28,681 nucleotides of DNA from CAZTDD01 sp964612675 (lineage in GTDB: Bacteria > Hinthialibacterota > Hinthialibacteria > Hinthialibacterales > JAKPRU01), in the NCBI GenBank assembly GCA_964612675.1, contig CAZTDD010000090.1, forward strand, positions 1 to 28,681, written 5' to 3'. The notes under the pieces were generated by a model. That model saw only the letters and a program-made list of their open reading frames with translations, was not told the origin of the DNA and ran no database searches. How positions within the stretch are numbered: the first letter of the stretch is position 1; the number at the start of each line of letters is the position of its first letter. Positions 1 through 7,445 of this stretch are shown here, one piece after another. Position numbers and translations under genes: made by a program.

Positions 1-950
1 ACCTGGCCTGCGATCCCCGCGTCGTCGATCATGAGGGGCGGAACTTTTTGGATTTTCTGTTGCATAAACTGATGATCATGAAGCACGAAGATCCGGATGC
101 AGGTGCGACAGAGGAAGTCCTACCGCTTATAGCAACCGACGACGACCATCCGGAATACCACGAGATCGCGGAGGCGCTTTGCCTGATTGCTGATGAAGAG
201 TACACGCAGGCCGTGGACATCCTGACGGAATTGAATGATTCCTACGGCTCTGAGTGGGGAGTGGGAGGAGAGGCAAAGTCCGGGATCTACAGTGAATACC
301 GCAACCTGCCCGCGTATATCTCCGCAGCGCTGTTTATTGAGGGAGACGATTACGATCAGGCGCGCACCCAGCTGGCTGAATTCTGGTCCCGCAATCCCGA
401 GCGGCCTGAGTATGTACTGAAGATCGGTCTCAGGATTGTCCGGTGCTTGGAGGCGAAGACAGGGTATCCGTCCGCCGAATGGCTTGAGATTACGACGTTT
501 TTCCTGGATGCGGGTTTTGCTGACGATGAGCCGCTTAGAGAGCACATCGAGGATGCGTGGATCGCCCATTTCTTGGACCTTCATCAACTTGCTTTGATGT
601 CTTGTGAACGTTGGCGTGAGCAGGAGGACATTTGCAGAAGAACCGTGGCCGAATTTGATCTCGATTATCCGGGGTCGATCAGCGCAACGTACTCGCTGGC
701 TCATCTCCTTTACAGACAGAAGGGACAGCCGGAAGAAGCCGAGCCGATTTTCACTCGTATCATTTCTGAAACCACTTTTCCCAGTTGGATTCGATGGTCT
801 CAGAAAGATCTGCTCAGCATTTGGAAGGAGCGTGGTGAACCGCCTGAAAGACTCATCCCCCTGATGGAAGACCTCCACGAATCGTCTCCCAATGACCGTG
901 AAAAAAGTATGTGGTTAGAACGCATCCGTAGAATGAATAAGGCGCGCTGA
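1..950 (+). CDS. Hypothetical helical-repeat (TPR-like) protein, 5' end outside window
   Basis: The reading frame is open from position 3 at the window edge to the TGA at 948-950, with no stop upstream of the first possible start (TTG at 48) or the first ATG (72). The gene therefore probably begins before the window. The first visible residues (DPRVVDHEGRNFLDFLLHK) resemble an ankyrin-type turn and helix, but this is only a resemblance. The rest is acidic and helical, with pairs of helices such as the QPEEAEPIFTRII stretch that look like degenerate TPR units. I see no catalytic motif and no signal peptide in the visible part. It lies 19 nt before the metzincin gene on the same strand, so the two may be co-transcribed. 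The function is unknown. A cytoplasmic scaffold or immunity-type role would be guesswork. Confidence 0.7.
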   Translation, partial: LACDPRVVDHEGRNFLDFLLHKLMIMKHEDPDAGATEEVLPLIATDDDHPEYHEIAEALCLIADEEYTQAVDILTELNDSYGSEWGVGGEAKSGIYSEYRNLPAYISAALFIEGDDYDQARTQLAEFWSRNPERPEYVLKIGLRIVRCLEAKTGYPSAEWLEITTFFLDAGFADDEPLREHIEDAWIAHFLDLHQLALMSCERWREQEDICRRTVAEFDLDYPGSISATYSLAHLLYRQKGQPEEAEPIFTRIISETTFPSWIRWSQKDLLSIWKERGEPPERLIPLMEDLHESSPNDREKSMWLERIRRMNKAR

Positions 951-969
951 CGTAAAGGAGGTTCGCATC

Positions 970-1779
970 ATGGACAGGCTTTTGTATCTTATGAAACGTT
1001 CCTTTTGTCTCCAAAAACGTACGGTGCACACTGCCAGCTATAGAAGAGGATCTCGGGATAGAGCGTGGTGGTTATCTGCAACGATCTATAATGGCATAAT
1101 CTGCGTAGTTCTGTTGTCCCTGTTTTTGCCTGACAATCATGCTCGTTCCAAGGCGGAAGCATGCGCGCAAGGTACAGTGACAATTGAGATTGGTCAGGTT
1201 TACAATGCCTCGGAAAATAAGACTAATGCCCAAGTGAACAGTGACATTGCCGGGGCAATAGAGTCTGCGACCGATAATGCCTTGAGTGACATCAATGTGA
1301 CAATTTCTGCTCCTGACGCTCAGGAGGAGGACACTATTGAGGAAGTTGACAATGATAATTTTGATGACTATGTAAATCAATACGGTAATGCCTGGAGTGA
1401 CGACACAATTAACATCCTAATTGTGAAGGAAATAACTGTCCAAGGGGCCGAAGGAGGGGGCGCTTTCAGCGCATGCATATTCACGCAGGGCCAGAACCAA
1501 TGGGAGAAGAAACTCGTGTTCTTGGAGGAAAACCTAGGCTCTGACGACCAGCGCGGCAATGTTCTTCTACACGAATTGGGGCACGCGGTTGGCTGCCACC
1601 ATACCGACTCCGCATCGAATTTGATGGATCCGCCAGTCGACGGTGATGACTGGGATATATCAGAGGATATCGCTGAACTCGAACCTGACTCCGAGGCCTA
1701 CAGTCCACAAAGCGATCACCGCAACCAGGAATGGCACCTCAGGAATTACGACGAGTGGAACGACCAATTTGATGACTAA
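970..1779 (+). CDS. Membrane-anchored or secreted metzincin-type zinc metalloprotease
   Basis: The 269-residue product carries HELGHAVGCHH at residues 201-211. This matches the metzincin zinc motif HExxHxxGxxH, with ligands H201, H205 and H211 and catalytic Glu202. A NLMDPP stretch with Met219 follows closely and is a good candidate for the Met-turn. Residues 35-53 form a hydrophobic segment behind a basic N-terminus, so the protein is exported or membrane-anchored. The middle part (about 70-195) is Asp/Glu/Asn-rich and the C-terminus is acidic. A strong ribosome-binding site (AAAGGAGG at 954-961) sits 8 nt before the ATG and settles the start. The neighbouring genes encode exported proteins of unknown role, which could be substrates or partners. 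The zinc-protease call is firm from the motif. I cannot assign the subfamily, and an archaemetzincin-like or matrixin-like protein is equally possible. Confidence 0.85.
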   Translation: MDRLLYLMKRSFCLQKRTVHTASYRRGSRDRAWWLSATIYNGIICVVLLSLFLPDNHARSKAEACAQGTVTIEIGQVYNASENKTNAQVNSDIAGAIESATDNALSDINVTISAPDAQEEDTIEEVDNDNFDDYVNQYGNAWSDDTINILIVKEITVQGAEGGGAFSACIFTQGQNQWEKKLVFLEENLGSDDQRGNVLLHELGHAVGCHHTDSASNLMDPPVDGDDWDISEDIAELEPDSEAYSPQSDHRNQEWHLRNYDEWNDQFDD

Positions 1780-1797
1780 CGAGATGGAGGACTTATC

Positions 1798-2637
1798 ATG
1801 CGAAAACACGTATTTAGCACGTTAGCGGTGTTCCTACTATGCAGCGCAGGCAACTTCGCCGGTTGCTCGCCTACAGAGGAGCATTTTCGGGCATGCGGCA
1901 GGCAACTGAGTAAAGAAGAAACCTTGAATCTCAGAGACGCCGTGATCCATGCGCTCTGTTGTGCGGACGAAGATTTGGGAGAGGCAACGGCTGCGATCCG
2001 CGGCACGTTTCGGGGAATGTGTATCGTGAGGGGAGTAGACACCTATGAACGCAACAGCGTTTTCGAGACGGCAGCCATCTATATGATCGCTGGGTTGGGC
2101 GAGCACGCCACGTGCGAGATCGTGCCGACGGTCTTGGAGTTTGAGAAGGTTGCCGCGGAGGGAGTGGCACAACGGCGCAAGACAGGTCCCATCGATCTTC
2201 GCGTGGACCCCTCGGAAAAGCGTCTTGACCAAAGATTGGACTGCTTTTCGCACGTTATGGATGAGGCCATTGATCTGAGTTTGTCGGAACGGGATTTCAG
2301 GTTATGTTGGGATCTTGTTGAGATGGCGCTCCAGTCGGAGTTTGTATATGTACGCTGGGTTGGTGTTTGTGGTCTGGCAGACCTGATTTCGGCAGCGCGC
2401 AAGGCGGGTGTCAACCTGATATCCGAAGAAGAGATGTGGGCACTTTTCGAGAGAATCAAGGAACATGAGGAGTCATTTCTTGACATTCCTGACGGGCAAG
2501 GCGACTTCGTGGCGTCATCTCGAACCTCCCGCTGTATCATATCTTCTGTGAATGAACTTGCTGATTCGTTAGATCCTGAGGGCCGGTTTCACGATCTCCA
2601 TTCTCATGTAAGAGTATTATGGTCGGGCATTTATTGA
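1798..2637 (+). CDS. Hypothetical lipoprotein, tandem paralogue A
   Basis: The 279-residue protein starts with a basic n-region and a hydrophobic stretch ending in the lipobox-like FAGC (Cys23), so it is probably a lipoprotein. The start ATG is preceded by GATGGAGG at 1784-1791. The mature part is alpha-helical and rich in Cys, with no motif I recognise. It aligns by eye with the next gene. The IYMIAGLGEHATCEIVPTVL stretch matches VYLVAGFCSKATPELFEFL, the SEEEMWALFERI stretch matches SAEQVLSLLVDL, and both proteins end in a short Ile-Tyr tail. The two genes are therefore a diverged tandem duplication. The gene sits 18 nt after the metalloprotease and is probably in the same transcript. The function is unknown. 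Confidence 0.75.
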   Translation: MRKHVFSTLAVFLLCSAGNFAGCSPTEEHFRACGRQLSKEETLNLRDAVIHALCCADEDLGEATAAIRGTFRGMCIVRGVDTYERNSVFETAAIYMIAGLGEHATCEIVPTVLEFEKVAAEGVAQRRKTGPIDLRVDPSEKRLDQRLDCFSHVMDEAIDLSLSERDFRLCWDLVEMALQSEFVYVRWVGVCGLADLISAARKAGVNLISEEEMWALFERIKEHEESFLDIPDGQGDFVASSRTSRCIISSVNELADSLDPEGRFHDLHSHVRVLWSGIY

Positions 2638-2638
2638 T

Positions 2639-3493
2639 TTGGTTTCATTGGCGGGAGAAGTTGCTGCTGCGCGGGAGTGGCCTTTTGGGACGGAAGTCGT
2701 GTTTATAGCAAACACATCAGTGACATTGTTTTCAGTTGTTCTTCTCCTTTCTGCGACCGGTAGCTGGGGACTTCCGCCCGACGAGCGATGGTTGAAGGCA
2801 ACAGAGGTGTTAATCGACCATGGTAGGGAATTAACAATTGATGAGCTCGCTGCAAAAAAACAGGAATTCGTGCAGCTGTTGAGCAATAACAGGCTGGAAA
2901 GCGAGGCGGCGAGAAAACTCTTACCACCGTACTATTATAAAGGAAGCGACTTGTTTGAACGTGGAAACCCAGCGGGTTCTGTGCCGGTTTATCTTGTCGC
3001 GGGATTCTGCTCGAAAGCGACACCCGAATTGTTCGAGTTTTTGGGAGATTTGGAGGATGTGCTGCGTACGCGCGCGAAAGGCAATGACGACGCGTCGCTA
3101 AGGGTGAGCAGAAACGTGTACTCAAAGGCGTTGCGAGTGGCACGAAAAGTGACATATGAAGAGGGAAACTTATGTACGTGTCTGGGTGTCGTGCGAATGG
3201 GGCTGCGATCGCCGCGTACCCAGGATCGGTGTTTTAGCGTTCACATGTTGAAGAAGCTAATCAAAGCGACACCTGGAAGAGGCGTTGGGGATTTGCTCTC
3301 GGCTGAACAGGTTTTGTCCCTCCTGGTAGATCTTGAAAACCGTCAACGACATCCCATACGACAGAATGATGGGGGTATTTTAACCAGTTCACTGCGTTCA
3401 TCTGTGATATCGGATATCGTGAGCGACATCCGTGGGTTCATCAAGACGGGCGTGTGGAAGGAGCGAGAAGGGCAACTGCAGATCATCTATTAG
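2639..3493 (+). CDS. Hypothetical secreted protein, tandem paralogue B
   Basis: This protein of up to 284 residues is a diverged copy of the preceding lipoprotein gene (shared helical blocks, similar order and length, same Ile-Tyr tail). The start is uncertain. The frame opens with TTG at 2639, one base after the upstream stop and without a ribosome-binding site. A GTG at 2699 would place a typical signal peptide (IANTSVTLFSVVLLLSATGS) right at the N-terminus and looks more natural, but no well-spaced Shine-Dalgarno is seen there either. Translational coupling to the upstream gene may explain the lack of a site. Unlike paralogue A there is no lipobox, so B is probably periplasmic or secreted rather than lipidated. 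No catalytic motif is visible and the function is unknown. Confidence 0.7.
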   Translation: MVSLAGEVAAAREWPFGTEVVFIANTSVTLFSVVLLLSATGSWGLPPDERWLKATEVLIDHGRELTIDELAAKKQEFVQLLSNNRLESEAARKLLPPYYYKGSDLFERGNPAGSVPVYLVAGFCSKATPELFEFLGDLEDVLRTRAKGNDDASLRVSRNVYSKALRVARKVTYEEGNLCTCLGVVRMGLRSPRTQDRCFSVHMLKKLIKATPGRGVGDLLSAEQVLSLLVDLENRQRHPIRQNDGGILTSSLRSSVISDIVSDIRGFIKTGVWKEREGQLQIIY

Positions 3494-3538
3494 AGGTTGG
3501 CTGACCGGCTGACAAAGGTCAGCAGGATAAACGGACCC

Positions 3539-4114
3539 ATGAGAAACCTGCTAGCAGCCATTACTATCGTATTGACCGCGGCCCTGTTGTTCGCTCAGGC
3601 CGACGAGACCGAGGACAAAGATTCCGGTCATTCTTCGAGTTATTTGCACGAATTCTGTGAATACGAACTCTTCGGGGGAGAGTCGTTTGCGGACGTGCAA
3701 TCTGAAGACGACAAAGTACTCGAATTACGAATCACGGGTCCGTGTGTTGAAGACGCTTCGATTATCTTCCCCGTCCGTTACGATGAGCCGCTTCACGGAC
3801 TGGCGTATATCGGCAGAACTCACGTGGGCGCGATATGCCATCTGAAACGTCTCAAGGATGATCTGATACAAATTGACGGTACAATTTCGTTCACGGCTTT
3901 TGAAAAAAAGGGACGCGCTCGGATTCGGGAGAACGTGACTACAAAGCGCCAGAAACTGAAGGAGAACGTTGTATCCGGCATTCTTGCCGGTCGATACGAC
4001 GAAGATCCGTCGGACGCCCCAGACGCGCCCACCAAGGAATGCGGCGAAAAGGACTGGCATTGGAATGTCAGGGCGGTTGTGCGTGACCGATACGGCAACG
4101 GGGAGTCGGGCTGA
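3539..4114 (+). CDS. Hypothetical secreted protein, tandem paralogue C
   Basis: The 191-residue product begins MRNLLAAITIVLTAALLFAQ, a clear signal peptide with likely cleavage after Ala-Gln. The ATG at 3539 is chosen over an in-frame TTG at 3497 because it places the signal sequence at the N-terminus and has an AGGAT element about 10 nt upstream. The mature domain contains the CEYELFGGE and PVRYDEPLHGL stretches and an acidic C-terminal tail. These recur almost position for position in the next gene (CEYSLFTGE, PVRYDKPLQVL), so the two are tandem paralogues. The hydrophobic alternation suggests a mostly beta-strand domain, which is inference. The function is unknown. Confidence 0.72.
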   Translation: MRNLLAAITIVLTAALLFAQADETEDKDSGHSSSYLHEFCEYELFGGESFADVQSEDDKVLELRITGPCVEDASIIFPVRYDEPLHGLAYIGRTHVGAICHLKRLKDDLIQIDGTISFTAFEKKGRARIRENVTTKRQKLKENVVSGILAGRYDEDPSDAPDAPTKECGEKDWHWNVRAVVRDRYGNGESG

Positions 4115-4158
4115 GTCTCTGGGCTTGATATAGTTTGGCTTCGATAAGGAATAGGTAA

Positions 4159-4788
4159 ATGCGTATCATTCACAGGAACAACGAAGATCCAAAGAAGTTA
4201 AGGACCGTTCTCTTTTTCATTACATTTGTGTTAGCGTCTTCGTTATTGTTTGGGCAGGCTATTTACAAAAGTAGTCTCGATTATTTTGAGAGATGCGAGT
4301 ATAGCCTTTTCACTGGTGAACCGCTCGCGACACGGGACCCCGTGGAACAGGTCGTGGAACTGAGGTTTGTGGGGGAGTGGGTCCAGAAGGATATGAGGTT
4401 GTTGCTTCCGGTCCGCTACGACAAACCGCTGCAGGTTCTGGCGGGTGACAAAGAGAATTATGTTGGTGCGCGATGTGTTTTGACGCAGCTTGGCCCTGAT
4501 GTTACCGAACTGAAAGGGAAAATTTTGTTTACGATTTTTGACAATGAAGAGCGCAAAATAGAAATAGTCAATCTTGACATAAAGGGAAAGCATCTGCCCG
4601 ACGATACCCTAATCACCGTTCACTCGCAAAAAGCAGACACCGGGGAGACAACGGACGACCAGGAAAAGGCGGATAAAGAAGAGACAAGCGGTGACGTTCC
4701 GGATTCCAGCGAGGGGACCCGTTGGAACTGGCTGGTGACGGCGGAGATTCGTGACGTTGTGGTGGAAGAAGGCCACCGGGTGTACTGA
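4159..4788 (+). CDS. Hypothetical secreted protein, tandem paralogue D
   Basis: The 209-residue protein has an N-terminal hydrophobic segment (VLFFITFVLASSLLFGQA, about residues 18-35) behind a basic n-region, so it is exported. AAGGAATAGG at 4147-4156 lies just before the ATG. It is the partner of the preceding gene. Both share a CEYxLFxGE motif, a VVELRF/VLELRI block, PVRYDxPL, a GA(R/I)C block and an I(L/S)FTxF block. D carries a longer charged linker (residues about 155-185, rich in Glu, Asp, Lys and Thr) before a conserved W-rich end (RWNWLVTAEIRD compared with HWNVRAVVRD). No known family is recognised. Its position at the end of the plus-strand cluster, with a repeat-containing gap downstream, suggests it is the last gene of the unit. 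Confidence 0.72.
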   Translation: MRIIHRNNEDPKKLRTVLFFITFVLASSLLFGQAIYKSSLDYFERCEYSLFTGEPLATRDPVEQVVELRFVGEWVQKDMRLLLPVRYDKPLQVLAGDKENYVGARCVLTQLGPDVTELKGKILFTIFDNEERKIEIVNLDIKGKHLPDDTLITVHSQKADTGETTDDQEKADKEETSGDVPDSSEGTRWNWLVTAEIRDVVVEEGHRVY

Positions 4789-4827
4789 GTATTGCCTTTT
4801 GTTTTTATGGTATCGCGGTTGAGTGGC

Positions 4828-4860
4828 TCCCACCCCCAAGCGGAATTGGGGGTGGCACCC
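4828..4860. repeat. Palindromic intergenic repeat, copy 1 (inverted relative to copy 2)
   Basis: CCACCCCCAA and TTGGGGGTGG form a 10-bp stem around a short GCGGAA core. The 33-bp unit is the reverse complement of 8716-8748 with a single mismatch. Both copies lie between genes. This is a REP-like or terminator-like dispersed hairpin. No T-run follows, so a simple intrinsic terminator is not supported. Confidence 0.75.
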
Positions 4861-4978
4861 GGTGGGGAAGCTGAAGGCGAAGACTGCGAACGAAAAGACA
4901 AAGCGTTCAGCCTGAATTTGAACAGTCCGAGAAATTACGAAGAGCCAATGCGCTGCCGGGGCAACGCACTCCATACCC

Positions 4979-5308
4979 CTACGCATCCTCGAACGCTCTG
5001 TGCACTTCCTTCGTCCAAAAGATGATTCCCTCGCGAACCAGCTGGGCAGCATGCACAAGGTCCGGCAGAATCTCAATATGCTCGTCCCGGGACGTCTGGA
5101 TCGCCTGTTCCAGCGCCTCCAGAACAGCACGCAGGTGTTCCAGCCGGCCAAGACCGGTCATTCCATAACGGAGATGCAGAGACCGAACCTCATTCTCCGC
5201 CTCTCGGTAATTGTCAACAAGAGACTCCACCGATCGAATGTGATCCGAGACCAACCCGTCCCGTATCATTCGTCTAAGTTCTCCCGATGTTGCGGAATTC
5301 TCGCTCAT
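4979..5308 (-). CDS. Small hypothetical helical protein
   Basis: This is a 109-residue, charged, almost entirely helical protein without a signal peptide or cysteines. The ATG at 5308 is preceded on the minus strand by GGGAGATACGGGAT, giving a usable GGGAG ribosome-binding site 8 nt away. The C-terminal half (EHLRAVLEALEQAIQTSRDE) looks like an amphipathic helix pair. It lies 118 nt downstream of the maf gene on the same strand and may be the last gene of that transcript. No family is recognised and no function is proposed. Coding potential is supported by the ribosome-binding site and the regular heptad-like residue pattern. Confidence 0.6.
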   Translation of the reverse strand: MSENSATSGELRRMIRDGLVSDHIRSVESLVDNYREAENEVRSLHLRYGMTGLGRLEHLRAVLEALEQAIQTSRDEHIEILPDLVHAAQLVREGIIFWTKEVHRAFEDA

Positions 5309-5426
5309 ATCCCGTATCTCCCAGCGAAGATTCCTCCTTCAGCAGGCCAGTATACTCTGCTCCCAGCAGTGTGCACCGCTGCAGTAGAAGCATACAAGAA
5401 GACACATCGATTCGAAAAGGCAACCT

Positions 5427-6008
5427 CTAAATCGGAAACCCGCATTCGTCAAGCATCCGCGCCACTTCCAACGTCGGCAGACCAATCACGTTGTGATAGG
5501 ACCCCTTTACCTGCGCAATAAACCTAGAGGCACCTCCCTGGATCGCATATCCCCCCGCCTTGTCCATCGGCTCGCCCGTTGCCACATACTCCGAAATATC
5601 GTCCGGGTTGAGCGACCGAAATCGGACCTCGGATCGGAAGACCCTCACCAGCTCCGTCATATCCCGCTGACATACCAGCGCGACACCCGTCCATACCTCG
5701 TGCCAGCGGTCCGAAAGCGACATCAACATATTCTCGGCGTCCCGTGTCGATCGCGGCTTTCCGAGAATCCGGTCATCGATTGCCACCACCGTATCTCCCG
5801 AGAGAACCAGTCGATCCGGGTGATACGACGCCACACTCAGCGCTTTTTCCAGCGCCATCCGCGCGGCATAACTGTTCGGCAGTTCGTCCAACGCCGGCAA
5901 CTCCGCCAGATCGCTGGGCACTACCTCGAATTCCACACCGACCTTCTTGAGCAACTCGAAACGCCGTGGGGAGGCGCTTGCCAAGATTAAACCTGCAAAA
6001 GGCGGCAC
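5427..6008 (-). CDS. maf: Maf-family nucleoside triphosphate pyrophosphatase (YhdE/dTTP-UTP type)
   Basis: Maf proteins hydrolyse non-canonical or surplus nucleoside triphosphates to monophosphate plus pyrophosphate in the cytoplasm. The visible signatures are SASPRR near the N-terminus (substrate loop), SGDTVVAIDDRILGKP (catalytic Asp region) and GEPMDKAGGYAIQGGASRFI. The DKAGxYxIQG form is typical of the YhdE dTTP/UTP branch rather than the m7GTP branch. I set the start at the GTG at 6008 (193 residues, normal family length). It is preceded by GAAGGAGAACAGCA, a strong, well-spaced ribosome-binding site. An in-frame ATG 51 nt further upstream would add an unconserved Arg-rich extension inside the permease gene. 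The gene begins 13 nt after the ABC permease stop, so the two are almost certainly co-transcribed. Confidence 0.93.
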   Translation of the reverse strand: MPPFAGLILASASPRRFELLKKVGVEFEVVPSDLAELPALDELPNSYAARMALEKALSVASYHPDRLVLSGDTVVAIDDRILGKPRSTRDAENMLMSLSDRWHEVWTGVALVCQRDMTELVRVFRSEVRFRSLNPDDISEYVATGEPMDKAGGYAIQGGASRFIAQVKGSYHNVIGLPTLEVARMLDECGFPI

Positions 6009-6021
6009 TGCTGTTCTCCTT

Positions 6022-6996
6022 CTACCGTCGCCAGCGCTGAAGCAACACAGCGACGACAATGATACATCCCTTCAGTACGAACTGGACATTCGAGTCCACA
6101 TTTCGCATATTCAGGATATTGATAATGATCCCAATAATTAAAGCGCCGGCAAGTGTATCGATCACCTTGCCGACCCCACCCATCAGGCTGGTCCCGCCGA
6201 TCACCGCAGCAGCAATCGCATCCAACTCGTAGGCGAGACCGTCCGTCGCCGGATTTCCCTGGACCAACTGCGCACACTGAATAACCCCCGCCAACGCGGA
6301 CAAAAGCCCCGACAACGCGTAGGTCACCACGATGGTCAGAGTAATATTGATTCCCGCCAGCCGCGCCGCTTCTGCATTTCCACCAATCGCATACAGTGTT
6401 CGACCGAACCGCGTCCGGCTCAGGATAACGTGAGATATCGCCACGACCACGAGAAAAATAATCGCCTGCGCCGGGATCGGCACCACCAACAAATCGAAAC
6501 GGTGCGCAATCCACGCGAACGCTGGATCGGCACCGTCAAGCCCGTAACCGATCGGCTGACTGGGGCCGCCCGTAATCAACCTCGCCCCGCCGCGAACGGC
6601 GATCATCAGCGCAAGGGTCGCGACAAACGGCTGGATCATACCTTTCGTGATCAACAAACCCGCAAGAACACCGAAGAGAATACCTGGGACGAGCGTCACA
6701 AGAATAGCGGGAAATGCGGACATGTCCGCTTGCATCAACAAAACCGCCACCGTCGTCGAGGCAAACGCGAGAATCGCCCCCACCGACAGGTCGATCCCGC
6801 CGGTAATAATCACCAGCGTCATCCCGACCGCCAGAATTCCCTTGACCGACACCATCCTCACAATCTCGGTCAAATTCATCGGATCGAGGAAGACCAACTC
6901 CCCCCGCCGGATCGGCGAGCAAAAACACGCAACAATAAACACCAGCACCAACACGGGCCACGGCCCGGACAAACGATAAATCCAGTCTCTCTTCAT
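6022..6996 (-). CDS. RbsC-type ABC transporter permease
   Basis: This 324-residue polytopic protein belongs to the branched-chain/sugar permease family (RbsC-like, BPD_transp_2). Diagnostic stretches are GMTLVIITGGIDLSVGAI (TM2-3), GNAEAARLAGI (cytoplasmic EAA-like loop contacting the ATPase) and GTSLMGGVGKVIDTLAGAL. About eight to ten hydrophobic segments are visible. The expected partners, a sugar-binding protein and a duplicated ATPase (RbsA-like), are not in the window on either side. Either they are encoded elsewhere or the locus has been split. The ATG at 6996 has only a distant AGGA upstream. The substrate cannot be read from the sequence. Pentoses, galactose, inositol or autoinducer-2-type sugars are all served by this family. 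Confidence 0.9.
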   Translation of the reverse strand: MKRDWIYRLSGPWPVLVLVFIVACFCSPIRRGELVFLDPMNLTEIVRMVSVKGILAVGMTLVIITGGIDLSVGAILAFASTTVAVLLMQADMSAFPAILVTLVPGILFGVLAGLLITKGMIQPFVATLALMIAVRGGARLITGGPSQPIGYGLDGADPAFAWIAHRFDLLVVPIPAQAIIFLVVVAISHVILSRTRFGRTLYAIGGNAEAARLAGINITLTIVVTYALSGLLSALAGVIQCAQLVQGNPATDGLAYELDAIAAAVIGGTSLMGGVGKVIDTLAGALIIGIIINILNMRNVDSNVQFVLKGCIIVVAVLLQRWRR

Positions 6997-7085
6997 TCGT
7001 GATTCGGCGTTCCTATCAGTGGAAAGTCACGGCCTTTGATCCTACCAGAACCTCCCCACCCGGACAAACTCACGTCGTTCCTGTT

Positions 7086-7108
7086 CCTCCCCCGAAGATC
7101 GGGGGAGG
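7086..7108. repeat. Perfect 10-bp-stem hairpin, host repeat for the MITE
   Basis: CCTCCCCCGA and TCGGGGGAGG pair perfectly around a 3-nt loop. The sequence continues as AGGTTAGGAGGGGGTTGA once the 7116-7256 insertion and one copy of its target duplication are removed. The AGGAGGGGGTTGA word recurs at 7325-7337. This appears to be a separate dispersed repeat into which the MITE jumped. Confidence 0.7.
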
Positions 7109-7115
7109 TTAGGAG

Positions 7116-7256
7116 CAATGTCATTAAGTTAGGAAAGGGCGAAGCCGTTTACTGGGAGGGCGAGGCTCCCGCCGAGCCGAAATGAAGAAAAATGCGGCTC
7201 ACCAGGAGGTTCGCCCTCCCCTCGCTCCTTCTCTCAAACTTAACTTAATGACATTG
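7116..7256. mobile_element. MITE-like element, 16-bp TIRs, 10-bp target duplication
   Basis: CAATGTCATTAAGTTA (7116-7131) is the exact reverse complement of 7241-7256. The 141-bp unit is flanked on both sides by AGGTTAGGAG (7106-7115 and 7257-7266), as expected for a target-site duplication. The interior holds a second imperfect inverted repeat of 26 bp (7154-7179 and 7195-7220, both read as GGGAGGGCGA...GAGCCG). There is no room for a transposase, so it must be moved in trans. A 10-bp duplication would fit an IS4-like transposase, but that assignment is inference. Confidence 0.85.
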
Positions 7257-7445
7257 AGGTTAGGAGGGGGTTGAAATCCGTATCCCTGACTTTTTGCGAA
7301 CCCGCCAACTGTGCCCGGTCGCTCAGGAGGGGGTTGAGACTTCACACTCGATCAAACCGACTTCCCTCTTTCACCTCGAAAAGAATTAAGATATCTTCAA
7401 GCAACGCAAAACGGTCAACAGCAATCACGACGACGGGAGGAAGTT

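Larger units (their letters stand above)
6997..7445. other. Divergent intergenic region between permease and dapA
   Basis: This 449-bp stretch contains the 7086-7108 hairpin, the 7116-7256 MITE-like element, and a 13-bp direct repeat (AGGAGGGGGTTGA at 7263-7275 and 7325-7337). No convincing promoter, lysine riboswitch or other RNA structure is seen upstream of dapA apart from its ribosome-binding site at 7435-7441. Confidence 0.6.

Noticed and set aside
4792..5025. Plus-strand ORF after paralogue D
   Set aside because: It spans the 33-bp palindromic repeat and runs antisense into the small hypothetical gene. It has no usable start signal.
6997..7445. Lysine riboswitch upstream of dapA
   Set aside because: The structured sequence there is explained by a MITE-like element and a hairpin repeat. 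None of the conserved lysine-riboswitch helices could be recognised.
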